Positions 1 through 5,974 of a DNA stretch of 6,906 nt are shown here, piece by piece. Below the pieces are notes generated by a model, which was given only the letters and a program-made list of their open reading frames with translations, was not told the DNA's origin and did not search any database. Made by a program: the position numbers and the translations under genes. The stretch lies in NCBI GenBank assembly GCA_003509805.1, contig DOMV01000044.1, positions 1 to 6,906 on the forward strand, written 5' to 3'. The DNA comes from Planctomycetaceae bacterium (GTDB lineage: Bacteria > Planctomycetota > Planctomycetia > Pirellulales > Thermoguttaceae). Position 1 is the first letter of the stretch, and every line of letters starts with the position of its first letter.

Positions 1-27
1 TGTTCGTTTTTATCGCGTTTCCAGTAT
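1..27. repeat. Right end of a long-form palindromic repeat, cut by the window edge
   Basis: The segment ends in CGCGTTTCCAGTATA, the same right terminus seen in the two complete long elements near 564-578 and, as far as CCAGTA, 1142-1154. Only the last 27 bases are inside the window, so whether a full element lies upstream cannot be seen. It abuts the next repeat (from 30) almost directly. Confidence 0.6.
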
Positions 28-29
28 AT

Positions 30-184
30 CTACTGAAAGCCATTGAAATTTCCCGAAGCCGGTCACGTGCCGCGACGGGCGGTAGGCTCCCGGCTACGCG
101 GTTGCCGATGCAAATAGGCTCCCGGAGGGTAGGCGGGCGTGCCGAGCGGGCTGTGTTTACCAACGACTCAACCGGCTTCGGTAT
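30..184. repeat. Palindromic repeat, expanded copy
   Basis: The left end (TACTGAAAGCC, then TTGAAATTTCCCGAAGCC) and right end (ACCAACGACTCAACCGG, then CTTCGGTATAA) match those of the 76-bp element at 1921-1996 almost base for base. The middle, about 61-145, is extra GC-rich sequence. It holds an 11-bp direct repeat TAGGCTCCCGG at 83-93 and 115-125, so the element seems to have grown by an internal insertion or duplication. The outer ends are imperfect inverted repeats. No gene is seen inside it. Confidence 0.7.
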
Positions 185-429
185 AAGACGCCCCGACCGT
201 CGGGGAGCGGCTCTTCACGAACCGGAAATTCACGGGGAATGTTGCGGGGATTGCATCCGGGCCGGGGATGGTGTTCCTGGAGGCTCGCGCGCCGCGGCGT
301 TTTTTGATGCTTCTCCTCTTTCAACGGCGGTGGGGAAAGAGTATACTGGAACCCGGTTCTTTCACCGCCCGTCAATGAATCCATCAACGAATGAGGACTT
401 CCATGCGATCCGTTCTCCCGGAGCGAGTT
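185..429. other. Non-coding stretch between two repeats
   Basis: No reading frame here looks like a gene: the open frames that cross it run on into repeat DNA and have no recognisable protein features. A TATACT hexamer at 342-347 lies 17 bases after TTTCAA (319-324), a weak sigma-70-like promoter candidate. A GC-rich stretch before a run of six T (300-305) is at best a poor terminator. The TATACTGGAA at 342-351 also resembles an inverted long-element terminus, so it may be a decayed repeat end instead of a promoter. Confidence 0.4.
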
Positions 430-578
430 TATACCGTAAACGGCCTGAAATTGTTCCCGCGAACAAGCACTTGTCGCTCGAACGAAATGTGCAACAATCT
501 GTTTGCAAATGTCTTACGGCGAGCGAGTGCGACAAGCAGCCTTTACCAGACAACCAATTTCACCGCGTTTCCAGTATA
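430..578. repeat. Long-form (149 bp) palindromic repeat, copy 1
   Basis: The termini are imperfect inverted repeats: TATACCGTAAACGG then TGAAATTG on the left, and CAATTTCACCGCG then TTTCCAGTATA on the right. An inner stem pairs CTTGTCGC (470-477) with GCGACAAG (529-536), all eight pairs matching. The centre, 487-510, is itself a symmetric hairpin (ATGTGCAA...TTGCAAAT, one mismatch in the outer arms). The element could therefore fold along its full length. It is aligned with copy 2 at 1008-1154 in length and in position of the stems. Confidence 0.75.
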
Positions 579-681
579 CCATCCCCGAAAGAAATCGGCT
601 TGCGATGAAATGTTCGAACGGGGAGTGTGGTGCCCGTCGCATCGCTTTTCGCATCGCCCGTCGCAATGCCCGGAATTGAGC

Positions 682-966
682 ATGTCCCGGTTCGACGATG
701 GGGACGACGACTTTGACGATGATTTCGACGACGATTTCGACGACGATTTTGATGAATTGCCGGACAGCGAATTCGACGAGTTCGATGAATTCGAAGAGTA
801 CGACGAAGAGGATTTCGATACGCCCGAACTCGGTGAAGACGGTTTTGACGAAGTGATCGACGACCCGATCGATCCGGACGGTTTCGAGGATTTCGACGAT
901 CTGGATGCCGATGAAAACACGTTCGACGGCGACGAATCCGCGGATACGCCCCCGGAAAAAACATAG
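682..966 (+). CDS. Small hyperacidic Asp/Phe-repeat protein (hypothetical)
   Basis: A 94-residue product beginning MSRFDDGDDDFDDD. By my count 35 Asp and 15 Glu make 50 of 94 residues acidic, with 13 Phe and only two basic residues (R3, K93). Residues 4-23 are four FDDD-like steps, followed by FDEFDEFEEY (31-40) and then a more varied acidic tail ending in PPEKT. There are no Cys, no membrane segment and no signal peptide. The frame is open further upstream, but that part overlaps a repeat element and looks unrelated, so I start at 682, where GGAA lies a few bases before the ATG; ATG 610 is the alternative. Proteins with FDDD repeats occur in planctomycetes as I recall, without a known role. 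Charge suggests metal binding or a disordered partner-binding protein; this is inference. A hairpin follows the stop. Confidence 0.6.
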   Translation: MSRFDDGDDDFDDDFDDDFDDDFDELPDSEFDEFDEFEEYDEEDFDTPELGEDGFDEVIDDPIDPDGFEDFDDLDADENTFDGDESADTPPEKT

Positions 967-977
967 ACGCGTAAGCC

Positions 978-998
978 GTCGGGAACACGGTTCCCGGC
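978..998 (+). terminator. Hairpin just downstream of the acidic-protein gene
   Basis: CGGGAAC (980-986) and GTTCCCG (990-996) pair perfectly around the loop ACG, and the stem extends by a T-G wobble (979/997) and a G-C pair (978/998). It starts 11 bases after the stop codon. No T-run follows, so it is not a canonical intrinsic terminator; it may stabilise the 3' end or need other factors. Confidence 0.4.
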
Positions 999-1007
999 CC
1001 GTGAGGG

Positions 1008-1154
1008 ATACGGTAAACGGCATGAGACTGTTCCCGCGCACAATCGCCCGCCGCTCGAACGATCCGCTTATGTCATTATACAAACCAAAGTTAGAGGCGA
1101 GTGAGTGCGGCAGGCAGACTTGACCGAATGTCCGTTTTCACCGCGTTTCCAGTA
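1008..1154. repeat. Long-form (147 bp) palindromic repeat, copy 2
   Basis: It aligns with 430-578: ATACGGTAAACGG at the left end, TTCCCGCG near 1031-1038, CCGCTCGAACGA at 1051-1062, GCGAGTGAGTGCGGCAGGCAG near 1098-1117, and TTTTCACCGCG then TTTCCAGTA at the right end. The inner stem pairs CCCGCCGC (1047-1054) with GCGGCAGG (1107-1114), seven of eight pairs. The central hairpin of copy 1 is not conserved. It sits directly upstream of the lipoprotein gene, so it is probably transcribed or lies in the leader region of that gene. Confidence 0.75.
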
Positions 1155-1190
1155 GCGTTCCCGACGGATTCGCTCAAGTGGTATTTTTTC

Positions 1191-1195
1191 AGGAG
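1191..1195 (+). promoter_or_regulatory. Ribosome binding site of the lipoprotein gene
   Basis: AGGAG ends 10 bases before GTG 1206 and 22 bases before ATG 1218. This favours GTG 1206 as the start. It is the clearest Shine-Dalgarno sequence in the window. Confidence 0.5.
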
Positions 1196-1205
1196 AAAAA
1201 CGACA

Positions 1206-1937
1206 GTGTATCCCACAATGTACCTTACATGGAAGCGTCTTGGATTCTTATCGCTTGTGTTGGCAGGCGTTACCGTTTCAAGCGCCGTTTTGAACGGTTG
1301 CAACCCCAAGGGAGGGGAGGAAACAATCCCGCCGGTTGAAGTGTCCGAGGAAAAGCCGGAAAATGCCGCCCTGTCTCCTCCGGAACCGGTGGCGCCGGTA
1401 CAAAAAGTGGTCGAATTGGAGCCGCCCAAGGAGGTTCGGCCGGCGGAAATTCCCGAAGTCAAGATGTCCGATACGGTTAAGGCGACCTGCAAGGTCGTCG
1501 TCGGCGACTCTTTTCCCGAAATTCTCGGCCTTCCGGCAACGCTCGGTAACAAGGCGTCCATCGTTTTCTTTTTTCCTTCCGGTTCGAAGCCGATGCAGAA
1601 GATGAAAAATATCGAGGTGCTGGAAGATCTCCAAAAACTCCATGCCGCCCATCAAGGCGATCTGCGTGTCATTGCCGCCGGAAGTGGAGCGAAACCGGAT
1701 GTCGCCGTCGATTTCGACGTCGTCCAGGATGACGGCAAAGCCTTCGAGGCCGTAACGACCAATGCCGAACCGCCGCGTATTTTTCTCCTGGATTCCACGG
1801 GAAAAATACTCTGGATGGATACGGAGTATTCCAACACGACGCGCGAGCAACTCCATCAGGCTGTGGAAGTTCAATTGAAAACCGTTCAACCGGGTTCGGC
1901 TTTTATGCCGATCAATGGATATACTGAAAGCCAGTGA
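1206..1937 (+). CDS. Predicted lipoprotein with a cysteine-less thioredoxin-like domain
   Basis: From GTG 1206 the product is 243 residues. A positively charged start (K10, R11) and a hydrophobic stretch (12-28) lead to the lipobox L29-N30-G31-C32, so it is probably lipidated at Cys32. Residues 33-85 are a Pro/Glu-rich linker. Residues 97-224 look like a TlpA/AhpC-type thioredoxin fold: VGDSFPEI (99-106), the strand SIVFFFPSG (118-126), a helix, and PPRIFLLDSTGKILW (189-203), which matches the usual cis-proline strand and turn. Where active enzymes carry CxxC or a peroxidatic Cys, this protein has PSGSKPM (124-130); the only mature cysteines are Cys32 and Cys95. A redox role is therefore unlikely, and a binding or structural role is inferred. 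ATG 1218 is an alternative start. The last four or five codons and the stop come from a repeat element. Domain assignment rests on pattern only. Confidence 0.65.
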   Translation: MYPTMYLTWKRLGFLSLVLAGVTVSSAVLNGCNPKGGEETIPPVEVSEEKPENAALSPPEPVAPVQKVVELEPPKEVRPAEIPEVKMSDTVKATCKVVVGDSFPEILGLPATLGNKASIVFFFPSGSKPMQKMKNIEVLEDLQKLHAAHQGDLRVIAAGSGAKPDVAVDFDVVQDDGKAFEAVTTNAEPPRIFLLDSTGKILWMDTEYSNTTREQLHQAVEVQLKTVQPGSAFMPINGYTESQ

Positions 1938-1996
1938 AATTTCCCGAAGCCGACGATTCGGGCTATGTTCACCAACGACTTAACCGGCTTCGGTAT
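1921..1996. repeat. Short-form palindromic repeat (76 bp) spanning the end of the lipoprotein gene
   Basis: The ends ATACTGAAAGCCAGTGAA and TTAACCGGCTTCGGTAT are inverted repeats with one bulge and a few changes. Inside, CCCGAA and TTCGGG flank GCCGACGA, the same loop as in the hairpin at 5975-6038. The segment GCTATGTTCACCAACGACTT is shared with the copy ending at 184, where it differs at three positions. With flanks the ends read TATAC...GTATA (1920-1997), which would fit a TA target site. The stop codon of the upstream gene (1935-1937) lies in the left arm, and the right end is 45 bases before the next gene. Confidence 0.8.
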
Positions 1997-2041
1997 AAAG
2001 ATGGTCGTCTTTTTGTTTCATCCATACGATAACGACGAACA

Positions 2042-3433
2042 ATGCGGGAAAACAGGCGATTTTCAACGGTTGTGACAGCGGTCGTAACACAGATCGTAGC
2101 GGCGGGCGTTTTTTTGGCAATCTGCGCGGATTCCGCAATATGCGCACCGGGCGAGGAGTCTTGGGGGGCGAAAATGTTCCCGGTCAAGCGGCACAATTTC
2201 GGCCGGGTTGCGCTCCAGGCGAATGCCGAGTACGTGTTCGAACTGGAAAATATCTGGGAAGAAGACGTGCGCATCGTCGGCGTGTATTCTTCTTGCACCT
2301 GCACGTCCGTTTCAGTGAACACGAAAAAACTCAAATCGCTTGAAAAGGCCGAGGTTCTCGCGAAACTGAATACGACCGGGCAACATACGAAAAATGTCGG
2401 GGCGACCCTCACCGTCATTCTTGAAACGAAGACCCGTAACAAGGAGCGCGGCGGCGAAAATATCCTGCACGACGAGGTTCAGCTCGAAGTGAAAGGGTAT
2501 ATCCGCCCGGATGTCGTCATGACGCCCGGGGTCGTCGAATTCGGGTCCGTTCCGCTCGGAAAAAGCGTCTCCCGTTTGGTGCGGCTGGAGTATGCCGGGA
2601 CGAACGAGTGGCAGTTGACCCGGATGTTGCGGAGCAGTCCCTATGTCTATGCCCGTGCCGAGGAAGTTCGGCGGGCGAACGGCGAAATCGTGTACGATGT
2701 CGTCGTCACGTTGAATCGGAAAAAAGACGCGCCCGAAGGATATATCAGAGATGTGCTGCACTTCGTCACGAATGAAACTCCGGTCGGTCAAAAAGAACCG
2801 ACGGCGCTGACGCTGCCGATCCAGGCGGCCGTCGTTTCACCGCTCCAGGCGAAACCGTCCCCGTTCCTGATCGGCGTGCTCCATCCGGGCGAAAAAGTGA
2901 TGAAAAGCCTGGTTATACGAAACGACCTGCCCTTCCGCGTCCAAAGCGTCACCTCGCCGGACAAACGGTTCCGTTTCACCTTCTCGGACCAGGAAAGCCC
3001 CGTCCACATGATTTCCGTTCTCTTTGCGACCGGTTCCCCGGATCAAGCGTCCCCGGATACGAGTCCTTTGGATAACGGGGAGAACATCGCCCAAAAAATT
3101 TACGTGCGCACCAACCTGGATGAGGACGAGCCGATCGTCGTCGACGTGCAGGGCCGGCTTTTTCCCGCATCCCCGGAAAACGTCTCCGTGACGGACCGGG
3201 AACCGCAGCCGGAACCGCCGGTCATGTCGACGCCGGAACCGGTCGTCCGTTTTACCGCGCCCTCTCTTGAAGCGACGGAGGAAGCCGCCGGGTCGACCGG
3301 GACTTCCGATTCCGATTCCGGGAACCATGGCGAAGGCCGTGCCGTACGCCTGGCCTTCAAGCCGCCGAGCATCGAATCCGGCCTCACGAATGCAGAACAC
3401 GAAGCAGTCGGGGCACGAAGCGTAAGCGAGTGA
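2042..3433 (+). CDS. Exported DUF1573-type (ASH/Ig-like) protein
   Basis: A 463-residue protein. Residues 1-35 look like a signal peptide (RENRR start, hydrophobic 9-28, cleavage probably after the ICA ending at 35). Residues about 46-153 form a DUF1573 domain: HNFGRVALQANAEYVFELEN (51-70) and the diagnostic VYSSCTCTSV (81-90), with Cys85 and Cys87. A second similar beta-sandwich begins at TPGVVEFGSVPLGK (161-174) and runs to about 265. A third follows at about 274-373 (FLIGVLHPGEKVMKSLVIRN). The tail, 376-463, is Pro/Ser/Glu-rich and probably disordered. DUF1573 proteins are common in planctomycetes and Bacteroidetes, and their function is largely unknown; the Ig-like repeats suggest a periplasmic or surface binding or structural role. 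There is no clear Shine-Dalgarno before the ATG. A transporter gene follows after 15 bases, so the two are probably cotranscribed. I take M1 at 2042, as it gives a complete signal peptide. Confidence 0.85.
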   Translation: MRENRRFSTVVTAVVTQIVAAGVFLAICADSAICAPGEESWGAKMFPVKRHNFGRVALQANAEYVFELENIWEEDVRIVGVYSSCTCTSVSVNTKKLKSLEKAEVLAKLNTTGQHTKNVGATLTVILETKTRNKERGGENILHDEVQLEVKGYIRPDVVMTPGVVEFGSVPLGKSVSRLVRLEYAGTNEWQLTRMLRSSPYVYARAEEVRRANGEIVYDVVVTLNRKKDAPEGYIRDVLHFVTNETPVGQKEPTALTLPIQAAVVSPLQAKPSPFLIGVLHPGEKVMKSLVIRNDLPFRVQSVTSPDKRFRFTFSDQESPVHMISVLFATGSPDQASPDTSPLDNGENIAQKIYVRTNLDEDEPIVVDVQGRLFPASPENVSVTDREPQPEPPVMSTPEPVVRFTAPSLEATEEAAGSTGTSDSDSGNHGEGRAVRLAFKPPSIESGLTNAEHEAVGARSVSE

Positions 3434-3448
3434 GGAACACGGTTTTTC

Positions 3449-4831
3449 ATGACGCATTATCATCGTCCCACGTTCGGCAGCCGTCTCGGCGCGATTCTCG
3501 CGGCGGTCGGCAGCGCCGTCGGCTTGGGGAACATTTGGCGTTTTCCTTACGAGGCGGGCCAAAACGGCGGCGGAGCATTCCTGGTTATCTATCTTCTCTG
3601 CGTGCTGTTTCTCGGAATTCCCGTCATGCTCGCGGAATTCTTCATGGGACGGCATACCCGTCGCAACGCGGTCGGCGCCTACCAGCAACTGGAACCGCGC
3701 TCGCCTTGGGGACTCGTCGGATACATGGGGATTCTCGGCGCATTCATGATCCTCGGTTTCTATACCGTCGTCGCCGGCTGGACGTTCGAATACTTTTATC
3801 GCGCCGCGTGTCAAATCGTTTTCGGCGCGGAGGAGGCCGGGACGGCGGCCCGGTTCGGCGAGGAATTCAACCTGTTCATCGCCTCGCCGTGGCGGCCGAT
3901 CGTGTGTGCGGCGATCCTCATCGCGGGCACTCACGCGGTGATCCTTTCCGGGATCAAACGCGGAATCGAGTTGTCCGCAAAAGTGATGATGCCGCTCCTG
4001 TTCCTGCTTATGATCGCCCTGTGCATTCGTTCCGCGACCTTGCCCGGCGCCGCCGAAGGGCTCGACTTCCTGTTCAAACCCGATTTCGGCAAAGTCGGCT
4101 CCCGGACGGTTCTCGGCGCGCTCGGCCAGGCTTTTTTCTCGCTCAGCCTGGGCATGGGCTGCATGATCACCTACGCATCCTATTTCGGGAAGAACGCGAA
4201 CATGCAGGCGACCGCGGTTTCCGTCGCCGCGATCGACACCTGCGTCGCCCTCCTGGCCGGCGTCATCATCTTCCCGGCCGTTTTCAGTTTCGGAATCCAA
4301 CCGGAAGCCGGGCCCTCGCTCGTGTTCATCACGCTCCCGAACGTGTTCCAGCAATTACCGTTCGGAAATATCTGGGCGGCCGTGTTTTTCCTGCTCCTGC
4401 TGATCGCCGCGGTCACGTCGATCATTTCCCTGCACGAGGTCGTCACCGCCTATTTTCACGACGAGTTCGCCATGAGCCGGGCGAAAGCGGCCCTGGTCGT
4501 TTCTCTCGGCATTTTCGTTCTCGCCGTATTCAGTTCTCTTTCCTGCGGCCTGCTGGGCGGATACACCCTTTTCGGGATGAATTTCTTCGACTTTCTCGAT
4601 AAAACGACTTCGCAAATCCTGATGCCCCTCGGGGGAATGTTGGTCTGTATCTTCGTCGGTTGGCGCATCGACAGGCGGATTCTCAAATCGGAATTCACGA
4701 ACAGGGGAACCGTCGCGTTTTATTTTTTCAGCATTTACGTTTTCGTGCTCCGTTTCATCGCCCCTCTCGGAATCGCGGCCATCTTCTGCGATCAACTCGG
4801 CCTCATCGCCCGGTTGTCGGGACAACGCTGA
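3449..4831 (+). CDS. Sodium-dependent amino-acid transporter, NSS (SNF, LeuT-fold) family
   Basis: A 460-residue inner-membrane protein, the usual size for bacterial NSS transporters, which import amino acids or amines with Na+. The family signature is at 12-46: RLGAILAAVGSAVGLGNIWR with FPY and QNGGGAF after it. It contains the unwound TM1 with Ala23 and Asn28 at the positions of the LeuT sodium ligands. TM6 carries QAFFSLSLGMG (227-237) and ITYASY (240-245), the substrate- and sodium-binding segment. TM7 has Asp263 where, by my alignment from memory, LeuT has Asn286. Hydrophobic segments at about 12-34, 42-64, 88-116, 149-168, 174-196, 222-244, 253-282, 309-336, 345-369, 387-407 and 421-446 make 11 helices, typical of bacterial members. 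The substrate cannot be read from the sequence. The gene follows the DUF1573 gene by 15 bases with only a weak AGG upstream; translational coupling is possible. Confidence 0.96.
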   Translation: MTHYHRPTFGSRLGAILAAVGSAVGLGNIWRFPYEAGQNGGGAFLVIYLLCVLFLGIPVMLAEFFMGRHTRRNAVGAYQQLEPRSPWGLVGYMGILGAFMILGFYTVVAGWTFEYFYRAACQIVFGAEEAGTAARFGEEFNLFIASPWRPIVCAAILIAGTHAVILSGIKRGIELSAKVMMPLLFLLMIALCIRSATLPGAAEGLDFLFKPDFGKVGSRTVLGALGQAFFSLSLGMGCMITYASYFGKNANMQATAVSVAAIDTCVALLAGVIIFPAVFSFGIQPEAGPSLVFITLPNVFQQLPFGNIWAAVFFLLLLIAAVTSIISLHEVVTAYFHDEFAMSRAKAALVVSLGIFVLAVFSSLSCGLLGGYTLFGMNFFDFLDKTTSQILMPLGGMLVCIFVGWRIDRRILKSEFTNRGTVAFYFFSIYVFVLRFIAPLGIAAIFCDQLGLIARLSGQR

Positions 4832-5060
4832 CCGGTTCGACGCCGGCCGGTTCGACGTTGACCTGCTTGCCCTTCGTCAACTTGTTTGCCGCGACGAACC
4901 ACTTGATACCGAAGCCGGTTGAGTTTTTCCGGTCAAGCCGCTCGTTTACCTCCGGAAAACAATCTCCTTGAAAATCGCGACGGGGGAGGTAGAATGAGAG
5001 CGTTCAGTTGACTACGAGCCGGATCGCGAGCCAGAGCGCATTTCAATACGGGGAAAAATC
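4832..5060. other. Spacer between transporter and coiled-coil gene
   Basis: No gene is seen. Just after the transporter stop an 11-bp direct repeat CCGGTTCGACG occurs at 4832-4842 and 4847-4857. A solo repeat end lies at 4906-4923. CTTGATACCG (4902-4911) can pair with CGGTCAAG (4930-4937) with a two-base bulge around a T-rich loop, a weak terminator candidate. No convincing promoter was found; GGGG(A) at 5050-5054 is the ribosome-binding candidate for the next gene. Confidence 0.45.
4906..4923. repeat. Solo end of a short-form palindromic repeat
   Basis: ATACCGAAGCCGGTTGAG is the exact reverse complement of the right end of the copy at 30-184 (167-184) and differs at one base from that of 1921-1996. 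No partner arm was found nearby, so this is a decayed or half element. Confidence 0.6.
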
Positions 5061-5753
5061 ATGTCCCAGCCGCAAACGCCCTTGACCTACGAAGGTGTGC
5101 TTGAACTGTTCCGGCAAACCGATCTGCGGATGCAGGAAACGGATCGTCTGATGCGGGCAACCTTTCAGGAAACGGATCGTCGGATGAAAGAGATGGCTCA
5201 AGACACCGACCGGAAAATGCAGGAAACGGATCGTCGGATGAAGGAGATGGCTCAAGACACCGATCGGACAATGCGGGAAACGGCTCGGAAAATGCAGGAG
5301 ACGGACCGTAAAATTTCGGCTCTCGGTTCGCGGATCGGCGAGATCGTCGAAAATATGATCGGCGGCGACATCGTCGCCCAGTTCCGCTCGTTGGGGTATG
5401 CCGTCTCCGCCTATTACCGCAATTTGATTTTCGGGAAGCCCGGCACGAACGAAAGCGGCGAGATCGACCTGATATTGCAGGACGGCGACATTGCCATTCT
5501 CATCGAAGTGAAAACCTCGCTCAAAACGGCGGATGTCGTCGAGCATATCGAACGGCTGGAGAAATATCGGCGTTATCGTGATTCGCGTGGTGTTAAGGAT
5601 GAATATCTGTACATCGGCGCAGTGGCCGGAGCGGTCGTCGAGCCGAACGTCGTCCAATTCGCACAGAAAAACGGCCTGTACGTCATCGTTCAATCCGGCA
5701 AAGCCGTCGAGATCATCCCGTCGCCGGAAGGCTTCGTCGCGAAAAAATGGTAG
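5061..5753 (+). CDS. Coiled-coil DUF3782-type protein with PD-(D/E)XK nuclease-like domain
   Basis: A 230-residue protein with two parts. Residues about 18-92 are a coiled coil made of QETDRRM-like units, RQTDLRM (18-24) to QETDRKI (79-85); unit lengths are 7 or 11 residues. Residues about 93-225 form a PD-(D/E)XK-like fold: Glu97, then GEIDLIL (133-139) with Glu134 and Asp136, and ILIEVKTSL (146-154) with the Glu149-x-Lys151 pair, then a helix HIERLEKYRRYR (162-173), and GAVAGAVVEPNVVQFAQKNG near the end. This matches DUF3782-type proteins with METDR-like coiled coils, common in cyanobacteria, archaea and others, often in multiple copies and of unknown function. The motif residues look intact, so nuclease activity is possible but untested. 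There is no signal peptide, so it is probably cytoplasmic. Start at 5061 is supported by GGGG(A) about seven bases upstream. No partner gene sits beside it; it appears to be a single-gene unit. Confidence 0.85.
   Translation: MSQPQTPLTYEGVLELFRQTDLRMQETDRLMRATFQETDRRMKEMAQDTDRKMQETDRRMKEMAQDTDRTMRETARKMQETDRKISALGSRIGEIVENMIGGDIVAQFRSLGYAVSAYYRNLIFGKPGTNESGEIDLILQDGDIAILIEVKTSLKTADVVEHIERLEKYRRYRDSRGVKDEYLYIGAVAGAVVEPNVVQFAQKNGLYVIVQSGKAVEIIPSPEGFVAKKW
5166..5273 (+). repeat. Two tandem 54-bp units inside the coiled-coil gene
   Basis: Units 5166-5219 and 5220-5273 differ at three bases. Each encodes 18 residues starting QETDRRMKEMAQDTDR. One difference is synonymous at a Lys codon (AAA/AAG), one at an Asp codon (GAC/GAT), and the third changes Lys to Thr (AAA/ACA). 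This is a recent in-frame duplication of one 11-residue and one 7-residue coiled-coil step. Confidence 0.9.
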
Positions 5754-5974
5754 GGCAGGGTTCAATGCTGTTTTCGTAGCGTGCAAAGTACCATGGACGC
5801 TCCTGATTTTCAAGTGAAACAGCGTGCGGTGTCCACTGGTATCCTTGTCCGACGCCTGTCCGCGGCGCGGAAAACGCTGATCCGGATGCCGAAACCGGAG
5901 CGGAATGGGATGAGAATCCCGCTGAAAACCCGAACGAGAATAGTGAAGCCGAAACATAACGAACAGGATGCCGT
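5754..5974. other. Non-coding spacer with hairpins
   Basis: No credible gene is seen. TACCATGGAC (5789-5798) pairs with GTCCACTGGTA (5831-5841) with one bulged base; within it ACGCT/AGCGT (5797-5801 / 5821-5825) and TTTCA/TGAAA (near 5809-5819) can also pair, so 5789-5841 may fold into a branched or stacked structure. A second hairpin is GGGAT (5907-5911), loop GAGA, ATCCC (5916-5920). Neither has a T-run after it, so neither is a clear terminator. Confidence 0.4.

Noticed and set aside
102..608. Plus-strand open frame of 168 residues over the repeat-rich left end
   Set aside because: It crosses two repeat elements, shows no protein-like features and has no ribosome binding site.
391..681. 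Upstream extension of the acidic protein
   Set aside because: Most of it translates the 149-bp repeat and has a composition unlike the acidic part. The translations of the two repeat copies look alike (VNGLKLFPRT and VNGMRLFPRT), but shared nucleotide structure explains this.
543..1043. Minus-strand open frame rich in Ser and Lys
   Set aside because: It is the complement of the Asp/Phe-rich gene: GAC/GAT and TTC codons read backwards give Ser/Lys repeats. The ends run into repeat elements.
1101..1205. Longer N-terminus for the lipoprotein gene
   Set aside because: It would translate the end of a repeat and put 35 extra residues before a good lipoprotein signal. AGGAG at 1191-1195 supports a start at 1206 or 1218.
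2837..4354. Long minus-strand open frame (505 residues)
   Set aside because: It lies opposite the DUF1573 and transporter genes, whose identity is clear. Its product is Arg/Asp/Glu-rich without any domain, as expected from the complement of GC-rich codons.
3430..4602. Second plus-frame open reading frame inside the transporter gene
   Set aside because: Arg/Pro-rich out-of-frame reading of a clearly identified transporter.
5166..5273. CRISPR-like direct repeats
   Set aside because: The units are contiguous, encode a coiled coil in frame and have no spacers.
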